Shown: positions 1 through 8,982 of the stretch, piece by piece
Numbering within the stretch: position 1 is the first letter of the stretch
Layout: the number at the start of each line of letters is the position of its first letter
Origin: Candidatus Gastranaerophilales bacterium
Lineage (GTDB): Bacteria; Cyanobacteriota; Vampirovibrionia; Gastranaerophilales; Gastranaerophilaceae
Direction: 5' to 3'
Assembly (NCBI GenBank): GCA_944323955.1
Contig: CALUUK010000004.1
Location: 62,001-126,000, forward strand
DNA: 64,000 nucleotides
Program-made: the position numbers and the translations under genes
Notes under the pieces: generated by a model
Told to the model about the DNA's origin: nothing
Database searches by the model: none
Seen by the model: the letters and a program-made list of their open reading frames with translations, nothing else

Positions 1-366
1 AAAATGCAAAAACAAATGAAGATGTTCGGTTCAATTGAGAATATTTTGGGAATGCTGCCGATTAAGGGGCTTAACAGAGAAAACAAAGAAATGATTGCAA
101 CAGAGGGGGAAAAACAGATGAAAAAGATAGAATCTTTTATATCAAGTATGACCCCTGAGGAAAGAGCAAAACCATCTTTGATTAATACTTCAAGGAAACG
201 AAGAATCGCAGCCGGATGCGGTCTTCCAATGCATGAGGTAAATCAAATAATTTCTCAATTTGACGGTATGCGCCAAATGATGAAGGGTTTTTCGGATATT
301 AAGAAGAAGGTTAAAAGCGGAAAAATAAAAATTCCCAAAAATTTAGGCGGGAAATTTCCGTTTTAA
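1..366 (+). CDS. ffh: Signal recognition particle protein Ffh, C-terminal part (cut by window edge)
   Basis: The reading frame is open from base 1, so only the last ~120 residues of Ffh are present. What remains is the methionine-rich M domain that binds SRP RNA and hydrophobic signal sequences. It has the family landmarks GSIENILGMLP near its start, an ERAKP/SRKRRIAAGCG RNA-binding segment in the middle, and a run of QMMKGF-type residues towards the end. The GTPase (NG) domain lies outside the window. The protein delivers nascent membrane proteins to FtsY and the translocon. A sugar nucleotidyltransferase gene follows after 11 bases behind an AGAGGAG ribosome site, so the two are probably co-transcribed. 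The family call is firm from the M-domain motifs. Confidence 0.93.
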   Translation, partial: KMQKQMKMFGSIENILGMLPIKGLNRENKEMIATEGEKQMKKIESFISSMTPEERAKPSLINTSRKRRIAAGCGLPMHEVNQIISQFDGMRQMMKGFSDIKKKVKSGKIKIPKNLGGKFPF

Positions 367-377
367 GAGGAGCAATT

Positions 378-1373
378 ATGTTAAAAAAGGCAATGATAAT
401 GGCGGCAGGAGTCGGCTCCAGACTGGGCGAGCTCTCCGAAGAATGTCCTAAACCCCTGGTTCGTCTTGTTAATAAGCCTGCAATGGATATTATTATAGAA
501 CACCTTTCTTCGTTTGGTATAGATAAAATAATTGCAAATACTTACTATAAATCAGAAATTATTGAACAATATTATAAAAATAACGCTAATATATTCTTAA
601 ACAAAGAAGATAAATTATCAGGTACGGCAGGCGGAGTCAGAAAATGCCGGTTTTTCTTTGACAAGGATGAGGATTTTATTGTTATGTCAGGTGACGGATT
701 AAGCGATGTAGATATTTCGCGTGCATATGATTCTCATAAAAAATCGGGAGCTATTGCCACTATTGTTTTAAAAGAAGTTGAAAAAGAAAGAACATCATTA
801 TACGGAATTGTTGTTCCGGATGAAAATTCATTTGTCCTTAATTTTCAGGAAAAACCAAAAACCAGTGAAGCAGAGTCAAATCTTGCAAATACAGGCATTT
901 ATATTTTTAAATATGAAATTTTTAATTATATTCCGGAAAATACATTCTATGATTTTGCAAAAAATGTATTTCCTTCATTAATGCAAAACGGAGAAAAAAT
1001 TAATACATATATACACCGCGGATATTGGTCTGATATAGGCTCAATAGAACAATATAAAGAATCGCATTATGATATTCTTAATCATAAAGTAAAAAATTAT
1101 ACTCCGACGGTTGTTAAAACAAAAACGGGACGGTATAGTGCCGGTAGTAATCTTATTATGAAAGATAATGCCGAAGTTTACGGAAATTGTGTTTTTGGAG
1201 ATAATTGCCTGCTTGGAAAAAATTCGAAAATAATAAACTCAATATTATGGGATAATGTAAAAGTAGAAGAAAATATAATAATTGAAAATTCAATAGTTTT
1301 AAGTAATACCACGGTAAAAAGAAACCTGTTTAACGGTATTGAAACCGCAAACCGGACACAGACAGCAGTTTAG
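378..1373 (+). CDS. Sugar-phosphate nucleotidyltransferase (mannose-1-phosphate guanylyltransferase-like)
   Basis: This 331-residue protein opens with the pyrophosphorylase signature MAAGVGSRLGELSEECPKPLV (residues ~8-28, with Gly-rich loop and catalytic Lys). An SGDGLSDVD metal/nucleotide motif follows near residue 106, and an acidic NTG-type segment near residue 175. From about residue 245 onward the sequence looks like a left-handed beta-helix (short hexapeptide-like turns with I/V/N). It should join a sugar 1-phosphate to an NTP to give an NDP-sugar for envelope glycans. Whether the substrate is mannose-1-P/GTP or glucose-1-P cannot be told from sequence alone. It has a good ribosome site, and the next gene, a DAHP synthase, starts 11 bases later. 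Confidence 0.8.
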   Translation: MLKKAMIMAAGVGSRLGELSEECPKPLVRLVNKPAMDIIIEHLSSFGIDKIIANTYYKSEIIEQYYKNNANIFLNKEDKLSGTAGGVRKCRFFFDKDEDFIVMSGDGLSDVDISRAYDSHKKSGAIATIVLKEVEKERTSLYGIVVPDENSFVLNFQEKPKTSEAESNLANTGIYIFKYEIFNYIPENTFYDFAKNVFPSLMQNGEKINTYIHRGYWSDIGSIEQYKESHYDILNHKVKNYTPTVVKTKTGRYSAGSNLIMKDNAEVYGNCVFGDNCLLGKNSKIINSILWDNVKVEENIIIENSIVLSNTTVKRNLFNGIETANRTQTAV

Positions 1374-1384
1374 GGAGAGAAATA

Positions 1385-2428
1385 ATGATTATAATAATGG
1401 AGCCTTCGGCAACAAAAGAACAGATAGATACAGTTATAAAGGCATTAAGAAACAAGGGTTTTAAAATAGTTTTAAACCAGGGTGATGTAATGACCGTTAT
1501 TGCCGCAATAGGCGATAAAAGACTTGTTGAACCTCATTCTTTTCAATCGTATGAAGGGGTCAGAAGTGTTAAATTGATTCAGGAACCATATAAACTTGCG
1601 TCAAGGGAATGTAAACAGGAAGACACGGTCATTGAATTTTCAAATGGGGTAAAAATAGGCGGACTTGAAAAACCTGTTCTCATAGTAGGCCCTTGCTGCG
1701 TAGAAAAAGATCTGGACGGACTGTTAAGAGTTGCTGATGCCGCAAAGGAAATGGGCTGTCATTTCTTAAGAGGCGGTGCTTTTAAACCCAGAACTTCACC
1801 GTATGACTTTCAGGGACTCGAGGAAAAAGCGCTTGAATATCTTGCAATTGCAAGAGAAAAAACCGGACTTTTAATTGTGACCGAACTTATGGATACAATG
1901 GATACGGAACTTGTATGCCAATATACCGATGTAGTTCAAATCGGGGCAAGGAATATGCAAAACTTCAAACTTTTACACGCCGTCGGAAAATGCAACAAAC
2001 CTGTTATATTAAAACGGGGTGCAGCCGCTTCTATAAGAGAATTTTTACTTGCTGCGGAGCATATCATGGCTAACGGAAATGACAGAGTTATTCTTTGTGA
2101 ACGCGGTATTAAAGGCGTTGATAATACAATGACAAGAAATACAATGGATATTGCTTCCGTTCCTGTTATAAAAAAATATTCGCATCTGCCGGTTATTGTT
2201 GATCCCAGCCACGGAACGGGAAGACGCTATTTGATTGAACCTATGGCAAAAGCAGGATTAATAGTAGGCGCCAACGGTGTTATGATGGAGGTGCACCATG
2301 ACCCTGAAAATGCTTCATCTGACGGTGCACAAAGCCTTTCAATTCCCATGTTTAAAGAAGTTGCAAAACATTTAAATAAACTGATCGGCAGAATTGATTA
2401 TGATAATAAAAATTTAGCGAAGGTATAA
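1385..2428 (+). CDS. aroF: 3-deoxy-7-phosphoheptulonate (DAHP) synthase
   Basis: A 347-residue enzyme for the first step of the shikimate pathway: phosphoenolpyruvate plus erythrose 4-phosphate gives DAHP. Residues 1-75 form the ferredoxin-like N-terminal regulatory domain typical of the type I-beta (TM0343-like) enzymes. The barrel then carries GPCCVEK (~102), LRGGAFKPRTSPY (~130), the metal-site region around C/H/E, and VDPSHGTGRR (~273). The length matches the family. The start has a GGGAGA ribosome site. It sits in an apparent operon with the upstream nucleotidyltransferase and the downstream helicase, which are functionally unrelated. Confidence 0.93.
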   Translation: MIIIMEPSATKEQIDTVIKALRNKGFKIVLNQGDVMTVIAAIGDKRLVEPHSFQSYEGVRSVKLIQEPYKLASRECKQEDTVIEFSNGVKIGGLEKPVLIVGPCCVEKDLDGLLRVADAAKEMGCHFLRGGAFKPRTSPYDFQGLEEKALEYLAIAREKTGLLIVTELMDTMDTELVCQYTDVVQIGARNMQNFKLLHAVGKCNKPVILKRGAAASIREFLLAAEHIMANGNDRVILCERGIKGVDNTMTRNTMDIASVPVIKKYSHLPVIVDPSHGTGRRYLIEPMAKAGLIVGANGVMMEVHHDPENASSDGAQSLSIPMFKEVAKHLNKLIGRIDYDNKNLAKV

Positions 2429-2431
2429 ATA

Positions 2432-4726
2432 TTGTATAAATTTGATTTTGAACCTGATGACTTCCAAAAAGAGGCAATTAATTATATAAATGACGGAAAA
2501 AGTGTTGTTGTATGTGCTCCTACAGGTGCGGGAAAAACCTGTATAGCAGAAGCGGCTATACAAAAAACGCTTGAAGAAAATACAAGATTATTTTATACAA
2601 CTCCTTTAAAGGCACTCTCAAATCAAAAATTTTACGACTTCGGACAAAAATACGGGATAGGTAATGTAGGTTTATTAACCGGAGATACTTCGATAAACAG
2701 AGAGGCTCCCGTTGTTGTTATGACAACGGAAGTCTTTAGAAATATGCTTTATAACACTAATTTTGGTTCTTTGAAAGATAATTTAAGGGATGTAAAATAT
2801 GTTGTTCTGGATGAAGTTCATTATATGAATGACGAACAAAGGGGCACAGTTTGGGAAGAAAGTATTATATATTGCCCGCAGACTGTTCAAATAATAGCGC
2901 TTAGTGCTACTGTCGCCAATTCAAGACAGCTTTGCGACTGGATTAATACCGTACATTCAAAAACCGAACTTGTTTACACTGATTTCAGACCCGTACCTTT
3001 AAGGCATTATTATTTTGATTCGTCAAAACCGTTTGACATATTGCCTCTTTTGACCCCTGACGGAAAATTAAACAGAAAAATCAGACCGGAGAAAAAAGTT
3101 AGTTTTCACTCCCGTCAGGCAAAAAAACAAAATTCGGTTAAGGACGTTATTAATGTTTTACATAAAAAAGAAATGCTCCCGGCAATATTTTTTACCTTTT
3201 CACGCAAAAAATGCGATGAAAATATGGAAAAATGTTCTTCCGTTAATCTTATTACTCCCGAGGAGGCAAAACAAATAAGAGACGAAATAAAAGAATTTCT
3301 GAAAGACCATATATATCTTGAAAATAATAAAAATCTGGAATATTTGTATAACGGTGTTGCCTCGCATCATGCAGGACTTTTGCCGTCATGGAAATTATTG
3401 GTTGAAAGATTATTCCAAAAAGGTTTAATAAAAGTGGTCTTTGCAACAGAAACGCTTGCAGCGGGAATAAACATGCCGGCAAGAACGACCGTAATATCAG
3501 CAGTAAGCAAACGTACCGATTCAGGACATCGAATGCTTACGGCTAATGAATTTCTTCAAATGTCGGGACGTGCCGGCAGACGCGGAATGGATAAAATAGG
3601 TTACGTTGTTGTTATGGGGACACAGTTCCAATCTCCCGATGAAGTTGCGGAATTGGTAAAAAGCGGGGCCAATCCTCTTGAAAGCCGATTCTCACCCGGA
3701 TATTCAATGGTTCTTAATCTTCTTCAAAACCTTGAATTGGAACAGGCAAAAGAACTTATATTAAAAAGTTTCGGATATTTTTCTTCAAATGACAGATTAA
3801 AACCTATTATAGCCAATCAAATTCATTGCGAACAGACACTTGCAAAATTAAAATCCGAAAAATGTCCGTTCGGTCTTACCTCCGAGGATTTAATACAGTT
3901 TAATAAACTTAAAGAAAAATATATTACATACAGAAAATTAACAAAAACTCTCATTAAACAAGCAAAACAAAAAGGTAAAAAAGATACTCCCGAAGTTGTT
4001 GAGTATACTGCTAAAACCCGCGAAATCCGTGAAGAGATGGCAAAATATAATTGCGAAATATGCCGCGGATATAAAAAACATATAAAAAATCTTGAGATTA
4101 TTGCACGGTATGAGAAACGATATAAAGAAGCATGCCGTAATATCGAAAAGCAAAAAGATATTTATTGGAATAAATTCCTTGCACATAAAGAAATACTTGA
4201 GAAAACAGGTTATATAGTAAACGGATATCCGTCTGAAAGCGGAGTTGTCTGTTCGATGATACGTGCTGAAAATGAACTTTTCTTATCGGAAATTCTCCTA
4301 AACGGATTGTTGGATGAGCTTCTTCCTTATGAATTGGCCTCTGTTATATGTGCATTGGTTACCGAAGATTTAAGATGCGAAGTATATCCTGATTGCCCGA
4401 TTAGTAAAAATACCAGAAAAACTCTTAACAAAATAAAAGAAATCCGTAAAAAAATTGCTGTTTTACAAAGAGATTATGATATTAATACAGAGATGTATAT
4501 AAACTCATATTACTCGCCGTTAATGGAACAGTGGGTGCAAGATACGCCTTGGGAAGATATTGCAAAACAAGTTGATTCTTCAGAAGGAGATATCGTAAGA
4601 ATTTTCAAACGGACAGTTGATGTTTTAAGGCAGCTTACCATTTTGCCGAATATTTCGGAAAATCTGAAACAATCCGCAAAAGAAGCAATAACAGGCATCC
4701 TTAAAGAGCCGGTAGATGCCGATTAA
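2432..4726 (+). CDS. Ski2/Mtr4-like DEAD/DEAH-box RNA helicase
   Basis: A 764-residue superfamily 2 helicase starting at TTG only 3 bases after the previous stop, with GAAGG just upstream. Motif I is APTGAGKT (~29-36), motif II DEVH (~128), motif III SAT followed by VAN (~159), and motif VI QMSGRAGRRG (~375). A long helical region with several cysteines follows, then the DSHCT-type C-terminal helical domain seen in Ski2/Mtr4 relatives. Eukaryotic relatives unwind RNA for the exosome. Cyanobacteria, some actinobacteria and their relatives carry homologues, but the bacterial role is poorly defined; RNA processing is an inference. It ends 31 bases before the convergent XRE gene. Confidence 0.87.
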   Translation: MYKFDFEPDDFQKEAINYINDGKSVVVCAPTGAGKTCIAEAAIQKTLEENTRLFYTTPLKALSNQKFYDFGQKYGIGNVGLLTGDTSINREAPVVVMTTEVFRNMLYNTNFGSLKDNLRDVKYVVLDEVHYMNDEQRGTVWEESIIYCPQTVQIIALSATVANSRQLCDWINTVHSKTELVYTDFRPVPLRHYYFDSSKPFDILPLLTPDGKLNRKIRPEKKVSFHSRQAKKQNSVKDVINVLHKKEMLPAIFFTFSRKKCDENMEKCSSVNLITPEEAKQIRDEIKEFLKDHIYLENNKNLEYLYNGVASHHAGLLPSWKLLVERLFQKGLIKVVFATETLAAGINMPARTTVISAVSKRTDSGHRMLTANEFLQMSGRAGRRGMDKIGYVVVMGTQFQSPDEVAELVKSGANPLESRFSPGYSMVLNLLQNLELEQAKELILKSFGYFSSNDRLKPIIANQIHCEQTLAKLKSEKCPFGLTSEDLIQFNKLKEKYITYRKLTKTLIKQAKQKGKKDTPEVVEYTAKTREIREEMAKYNCEICRGYKKHIKNLEIIARYEKRYKEACRNIEKQKDIYWNKFLAHKEILEKTGYIVNGYPSESGVVCSMIRAENELFLSEILLNGLLDELLPYELASVICALVTEDLRCEVYPDCPISKNTRKTLNKIKEIRKKIAVLQRDYDINTEMYINSYYSPLMEQWVQDTPWEDIAKQVDSSEGDIVRIFKRTVDVLRQLTILPNISENLKQSAKEAITGILKEPVDAD

Positions 4727-4757
4727 AAAGCCCGATTAAACTATTTTGCCGATATGC

Positions 4758-5180
4758 CTAACCGTATATGGCTTTTATCCCCTGCAGGTTGTATATAAGG
4801 CTGTCCAGTGCTTCCTTATTACCTCGTTTTATTTCAATAAATTTAAATACCATCTCACGGCTGGCAGCAGAATCCAGAATGTCAATTAATCCGTCAATTT
4901 CACTGGCAGTCAGTTTCAGACGGTTTTGCAAGTCGGCAATATAGTTGATATCAGCCTGAGTCTTTTCGGAAATGAACATATATCCTTTTCCTGTTAAAAA
5001 CCAGTTAATATCAATATTGTATTTTTCATGGATACAATGAAAAAACTTAGGCCCCGGCTGCGCCTCGTCTCTTTCGTAGCTGCCGATTGTTCTAACGGGT
5101 ATCCCAAGATTTTCCGCCAATTCACGTGATGTGATTTTTAATACCGATTTGATTTCTTTTAGTCTTTTTCCAATTGTCAT
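4758..5180 (-). CDS. XRE-family helix-turn-helix regulator
   Basis: The frame is open to 5261, but the natural start is the ATG at 5180: a homologous-looking HTH begins directly at MTIGKRLKEIK, and GGGAAA lies about 9 bases upstream. The resulting 140-residue protein has an N-terminal HTH (residues ~4-60, with TSRELAENLGIPVRTIGSYERDEAQPG). It is followed by NIDINWFLTGKG, the linker common in phage-repressor-like regulators. The C-terminal ~70 residues are helical; no S24 peptidase domain is present. Two perfect dyads lie in front of it (5199-5213 and 5234-5253), suggesting autoregulation. It diverges from the small gene at 5386. Confidence 0.8.
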   Translation of the reverse strand: MTIGKRLKEIKSVLKITSRELAENLGIPVRTIGSYERDEAQPGPKFFHCIHEKYNIDINWFLTGKGYMFISEKTQADINYIADLQNRLKLTASEIDGLIDILDSAASREMVFKFIEIKRGNKEALDSLIYNLQGIKAIYG

Positions 5181-5198
5181 AATTTTTCCCGCATAAAC

Positions 5199-5213
5199 TT
5201 TTGTTACACAAAA
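5199..5213. promoter_or_regulatory. Perfect dyad in front of the XRE gene
   Basis: TTTTGT, a 3-base spacer, then ACAAAA form a perfect inverted repeat 19 bases upstream of the XRE start. The position and size suit an autorepression operator; the binding itself is inferred. Confidence 0.4.
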
Positions 5214-5233
5214 TAGTAATAAACCTTGCACGC

Positions 5234-5253
5234 TCATACAATATAATGTATGA
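5234..5253. promoter_or_regulatory. Second perfect dyad upstream of the XRE gene
   Basis: TCATACA and TGTATGA form 7-base arms around ATATAA. The dyad lies in the divergent region between the XRE regulator and the small gene at 5386, about where a promoter for the regulator would be. A further dyad (ATGAT around TATAAT) lies at 5262-5277. Confidence 0.4.
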
Positions 5254-5385
5254 TGGTACATATGATTATAATATCATGAAACTTCCAACTAAAGATATTA
5301 TACAACAGTCTACATTTTAATGCACTAGTTTTCTAATATTTTACATGTTGTTGAAGTGAAAAATGTAAATAGGAATGGAGAATAT

Positions 5386-5694
5386 ATGAGAAAAAAGCAC
5401 TTAAAACTTGTTGTTTCAAATAGTCTTAAAAGTCCGAAAAAACTGGATTTTAAAGGAGTTGTTCCTTTGGTTTGCGAACATTTTAAGTTTATATTAACTC
5501 CTAAAAGAGAAAAGATTTATGTGCTGAAAGACTCCTTAATAAAACTATACAGAGATTATGAAATTACTACCGGAATATGTGAAATCCCTTATTATATCAG
5601 GGCAGAGCTGAAAATCAGCGAAATTATTCAGGATAATAAAGTTGATTATTATTTTAAAATTATGCAAAAAATAAGAAAAAATTCACTCGAGTGA
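5386..5694 (+). CDS. Small basic protein of unknown function
   Basis: An upstream in-frame GTG exists at 5356. The ATG at 5386 is preferred because it follows a clear GGAG ribosome site by 5 bases. The 102-residue product begins with a basic stretch (MRKKHLKLVV) and has no signal peptide, membrane segment or motif I recognise. It is Lys/Ile/Tyr-rich and probably helical. It lies divergent from the XRE regulator, with an inverted repeat (TTTACAT at 5340-5346, ATGTAAA at 5363-5369) just in front of it, so it is a plausible target of that regulator. It ends 24 bases before smpB. Confidence 0.6.
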   Translation: MRKKHLKLVVSNSLKSPKKLDFKGVVPLVCEHFKFILTPKREKIYVLKDSLIKLYRDYEITTGICEIPYYIRAELKISEIIQDNKVDYYFKIMQKIRKNSLE

Positions 5695-5703
5695 ACATGA
5701 TGA

Positions 5704-5712
5704 TGATATAAT
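5704..5712 (+). promoter_or_regulatory. Extended -10 promoter element for smpB (leaderless start)
   Basis: TGATATAAT matches the extended -10 consensus (TGnTATAAT). It ends 6 bases before the smpB ATG, which puts the expected first transcribed base at or next to the A of the start codon. No Shine-Dalgarno sequence lies between. Confidence 0.5.
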
Positions 5713-5718
5713 CTTGCT

Positions 5719-6168
5719 ATGGCTAAGAAGATTATATCAGCAAACAGAAAAGCATTTCATGAATATCATATATTTGACAAGTACACGGCAGGCATGGTTC
5801 TCACCGGTACGGAAATCAAATCTGTGAGAAAAGGTGCTGTTAATTTAAAAGACAGCTTTGTCCGTATTGATGATTTTGAACCGTTTTTATATAACTGTCA
5901 TATAAGTCTTTACGAGCAGGGCAACAGATATAATCATGAGGAAAAAAGAACAAGAAAACTTCTTTTAAATAAAAAAGAAATAGAAAAAATGCTCGGAAAA
6001 ATAAAAAAAGACGGTTATACAATTATACCGTTAGAATTATTTTTGGAAAACGGCTGGGCAAAACTGGAAATAGCTCTTGCAAAAGGAAAGAAGTTATACG
6101 ATAAACGTGATGATCTCGCTAAAAAAGCGCAGAACAGGGATATTCAAAGAGCCGTAAAAAACAGATAA
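5719..6168 (+). CDS. smpB: SsrA-binding protein SmpB
   Basis: A 149-residue protein of normal SmpB length that binds tmRNA and carries it to stalled ribosomes during trans-translation. It shows the conserved N-terminal region AFHEYHIFDKYTAGMVLTGTEIKSVR, the beta-barrel segment RNYNHEE-like around residue 75 (here NRYNHEEKRTRKLLL), and the basic tail DKRDDLAKK. The tail folds into the decoding centre. The start fits the family exactly, yet there is no ribosome site; an extended -10 box abuts the start codon. No tmRNA gene was recognised in the window. dnaX converges on it and its stop codon directly abuts. Confidence 0.95.
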   Translation: MAKKIISANRKAFHEYHIFDKYTAGMVLTGTEIKSVRKGAVNLKDSFVRIDDFEPFLYNCHISLYEQGNRYNHEEKRTRKLLLNKKEIEKMLGKIKKDGYTIIPLELFLENGWAKLEIALAKGKKLYDKRDDLAKKAQNRDIQRAVKNR

Positions 6169-7998
6169 TTACTCTATATATTTCCCGTTAAACAGTTCTT
6201 TTACCATTGCTGCCTGAGAGGATGAGTCTACCGATGAAATTTGCGGTTTTATTTCTTGCTCTTTTTTTGATTCAATAAAATTATGGTATTCTTCTTCTTC
6301 CTGCTTTCTTATATTATGCTCTTCTTCTTTATTTTCATATATGGGCGCGGCAGGCGGTATTGTTTTAACTGCGGATTGTGCATTCTCGTTTAATATAATA
6401 TTGATATTAGGATTTGAAATATTAAGATACCTTGAAATTGCATCGACAAGAGCTGTTTTTTTACTGCCTTCTTTTGCCTGTTTTACAAACATCTCTTTTT
6501 TAAATGCAATTGTTATTTTATTTTCGTTAATCTCAACCGGGTGTGCAAGATTTGAATAGAATGCTCTTGTTGGCGGGCTTTCTATGCTTTGAAGTATTGA
6601 TGTCCAAAGATTTTGCATATCATCCGGATTTGTATTTGCTTTTGTTGTCTGAGGTTTTTCTTCTTCTTTTTCGGATGCTGTATTTTGCTGAGAAATTTTT
6701 GTTTCTGCAGATTTTATTTCCGCTGTATTTTCTTCTGTTGATTTCGGTTTTGTATGTTCAAATGAAATCGAATTGTTAATTTGTTTTTCTTGAACAGGTT
6801 TTACCGTTATTTTTGCAGGTTCAAAATTACCCGATGCTAATTTCTGTTCAAGTTCTTCAATTCTTCTTAAAAGGTTATCGGAGGAAGGAAGATTTTTATA
6901 ATTTGTTAAATCTACTATGCACAATTCCAGCCATAAATATTTGTTTGTTGTATCTTTTATTTGTACTGAATAATAAGAAAGTCGGTCTATTATTTGTATT
7001 ATTTCCGCAACCGAGAATTTATCCGCCTGTTGTTTTGTTTTTTCGTAGTTTACTTCATTTATTTGTGTCAGAGAGAAAATCAAATCTTTATCACTACAAT
7101 TTTTTACAATCATCATATCTCTAAAGTATTGAATCAAATTTGATACTATTTGAACAGGTTCATTTCCTTTTGAATATATATTATCTATAAGCATAATAGA
7201 TTTTGAACAATCGGATTCTATTATGCACTTTGTAATTTCACTTAGTGTATCATATGATATTTTGCCTAAAAGTTCGTTGATATCATTGGTATCAATTTGT
7301 TTATTGATTCCGAGAACGCTGATTTGATCCAGAAGAGCCAATGCATCTCTCATTCCGCCCTGTGAGTTTTTTGCAATGGAATAAAGTGCTTCTTTTGATA
7401 TATTTATCTTTTCTTCACCGGCAATATATTCAAGTCTTTTTACTATATCGTCCGTTGTAATTCTTCTGAAATCGAACCTTTGGCATCTTGATATAATGGT
7501 GTCAAGTACTTTGTGCGGTTCTGTTGTTGCAAGAATAAAAATTACATTTTCAGGCGGTTCTTCAAGTGTTTTTAAGAGCGCATTAAATGCATGATTTGAC
7601 AGCATATGAACTTCGTCTATTACATATATTTTATATCTTCCGTTTACCGGAACGTATTGGATTTTTTCCAAGATGGCCTGTGTATCTTCAACACTTCTGT
7701 TACTTGCGGCATCTATTTCTATAACATCAACTGGAATAGAGTTCATAATGTCAAGACAAGCAGGACATTTCCCGCAAGGAGTAAGAGTTGGGCCTTCTTT
7801 ACAGTTAAGAGATTTCGCAAGTATTCTCGCTGAAGATGTTTTACCTGTTCCTCTCGGACCGCATAACAAATATGCATGAGCAATGCGGTTTAATTCAATT
7901 GCATTACTTAAAGCATGTACAATATTTTCCTGTCCTATAAGGTCATGAAAGTTCTGAGGTCTGTATTTCCGATATAAAGGAATGTATTTTGTTTCCAC
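6169..7998 (-). CDS. dnaX: DNA polymerase III subunit gamma/tau
   Basis: A 609-residue clamp-loader ATPase starting at GTG (7998). It shows the classic start LYRKYRPQNFHDLIGQE, Walker A GPRGTGKT (residues 47-54), the zinc-binding cysteines C66, C75, C78 and C81, Walker B with DEVH (~128), sensor 1, and the QRFDFR segment. After about residue 370 there is a low-complexity Glu/Lys/Thr linker. A C-terminal tau-like region of ~100 residues (LWTSILQSIESPPTRAF) follows. An A7 run occurs near the C-terminus, but I see no convincing programmed-frameshift signal that would yield a separate gamma form. The gene converges with smpB. Confidence 0.93.
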   Translation of the reverse strand: METKYIPLYRKYRPQNFHDLIGQENIVHALSNAIELNRIAHAYLLCGPRGTGKTSSARILAKSLNCKEGPTLTPCGKCPACLDIMNSIPVDVIEIDAASNRSVEDTQAILEKIQYVPVNGRYKIYVIDEVHMLSNHAFNALLKTLEEPPENVIFILATTEPHKVLDTIISRCQRFDFRRITTDDIVKRLEYIAGEEKINISKEALYSIAKNSQGGMRDALALLDQISVLGINKQIDTNDINELLGKISYDTLSEITKCIIESDCSKSIMLIDNIYSKGNEPVQIVSNLIQYFRDMMIVKNCSDKDLIFSLTQINEVNYEKTKQQADKFSVAEIIQIIDRLSYYSVQIKDTTNKYLWLELCIVDLTNYKNLPSSDNLLRRIEELEQKLASGNFEPAKITVKPVQEKQINNSISFEHTKPKSTEENTAEIKSAETKISQQNTASEKEEEKPQTTKANTNPDDMQNLWTSILQSIESPPTRAFYSNLAHPVEINENKITIAFKKEMFVKQAKEGSKKTALVDAISRYLNISNPNINIILNENAQSAVKTIPPAAPIYENKEEEHNIRKQEEEEYHNFIESKKEQEIKPQISSVDSSSQAAMVKELFNGKYIE

Positions 7999-8056
7999 TT
8001 AATTGTCCAAGTTGTTAATATTTGCTAATATAATTATATATTAAAAAAGGTTATCC

Positions 8057-8971
8057 ATGAAAATAATAAAACCAAAAAAATTAAAAAAAGGTGATACAAT
8101 CGGAATTTTAGCTGTTTCCGGTAAAATAAAAGATATTGAAAAAATTAATAATGCAAAAAAAATTTTTATTTCGTCGGGATATAATGTTACAGTATCTGAA
8201 ACTTGTTTTTCATCACATCGTTATATGGCAGGAAGTTGTGATAAAGATTGTGTTGATGAGCTGCATAATTTTTTTCTTAATAAGAATATTAATGCCATTT
8301 TGTGTGCAAGGGGCGGTTATGGCACATTAAGGCTTATAAATAAAATTGATTGGAATATTATAAGAAATAATCCTAAGATTTTTGCAGGTTATTCAGATAT
8401 TACAATTCTGCTTGCAATGATGTATAAAAAGAGCAATCTTATTACATTCCATGCGCCGATGGCAAACGGGGATTTCGGTTCTGCCATAAATGAATATACA
8501 AAAAAAAGTTTAATAAATACACTTGAAGGAAATACTGAATTTATAGAAGCCAGATACCCCGATGTTTATAATTCCGGTGCTGCAAACGGTGTTCTCTGGG
8601 GCGGAAATTTGTCTTCACTTGTATCTCTTTGCGGAAGTGATTTTGTTCCTGATGAAAATATTATTTTATTTTTGGAAGATTTAAATGAACCTTCATATAA
8701 AATAGACAAAATGCTTACACAGCTTTTTAACACCGAAAAAATAAGACAAAATGTAAGAGGTATTGCACTTGGTGAATTTACGAATATTAAAGATGATTAT
8801 GACCTTAAAAATATTTTTTCGGAGATGGCGCATGAATTAAAAATTCCCGTTTCGGGAGGATTTAAAATTACCCACGAAAAAACAAAAGATACCGTACCAT
8901 ATGGCGTAAAGGTTCTTTTTGACAGCAATCAAGGCAGAATAACGATACTTGATAAATATTTAACCGATTAG
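8057..8971 (+). CDS. LD-carboxypeptidase (peptidase family S66)
   Basis: A 304-residue cytoplasmic LdcA-like peptidase that trims the terminal D-alanine from murein tetrapeptides during cell-wall recycling. Diagnostic segments are KKGDTIGILAVSG at the start, ARGGYGTLRL (~94), and FAGYSDIT (~118) with the nucleophilic Ser. The C-terminal half carries GGNLSSLVSLCGS and a Glu/His-containing region (LGEFT, ~237; PVSGGFKITHEK) supplying the other catalytic residues. There is no signal peptide, as usual for the family. A ribosome site (AAAGG) precedes the ATG. It stands alone between divergent dnaX and convergent ilvH. Confidence 0.9.
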   Translation: MKIIKPKKLKKGDTIGILAVSGKIKDIEKINNAKKIFISSGYNVTVSETCFSSHRYMAGSCDKDCVDELHNFFLNKNINAILCARGGYGTLRLINKIDWNIIRNNPKIFAGYSDITILLAMMYKKSNLITFHAPMANGDFGSAINEYTKKSLINTLEGNTEFIEARYPDVYNSGAANGVLWGGNLSSLVSLCGSDFVPDENIILFLEDLNEPSYKIDKMLTQLFNTEKIRQNVRGIALGEFTNIKDDYDLKNIFSEMAHELKIPVSGGFKITHEKTKDTVPYGVKVLFDSNQGRITILDKYLTD

Positions 8972-8982
8972 ATGTAAATAAT

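Noticed and set aside
4758-5694. Prophage remnant suggested by the XRE regulator
   Set aside because: No other phage gene, attachment site or integrase is nearby.
6160-6300. Possible programmed frameshift near the A7 run in dnaX
   Set aside because: The run lies only in the last few dozen codons and there is no stimulating structure; a normal full-length tau-like product fits better.
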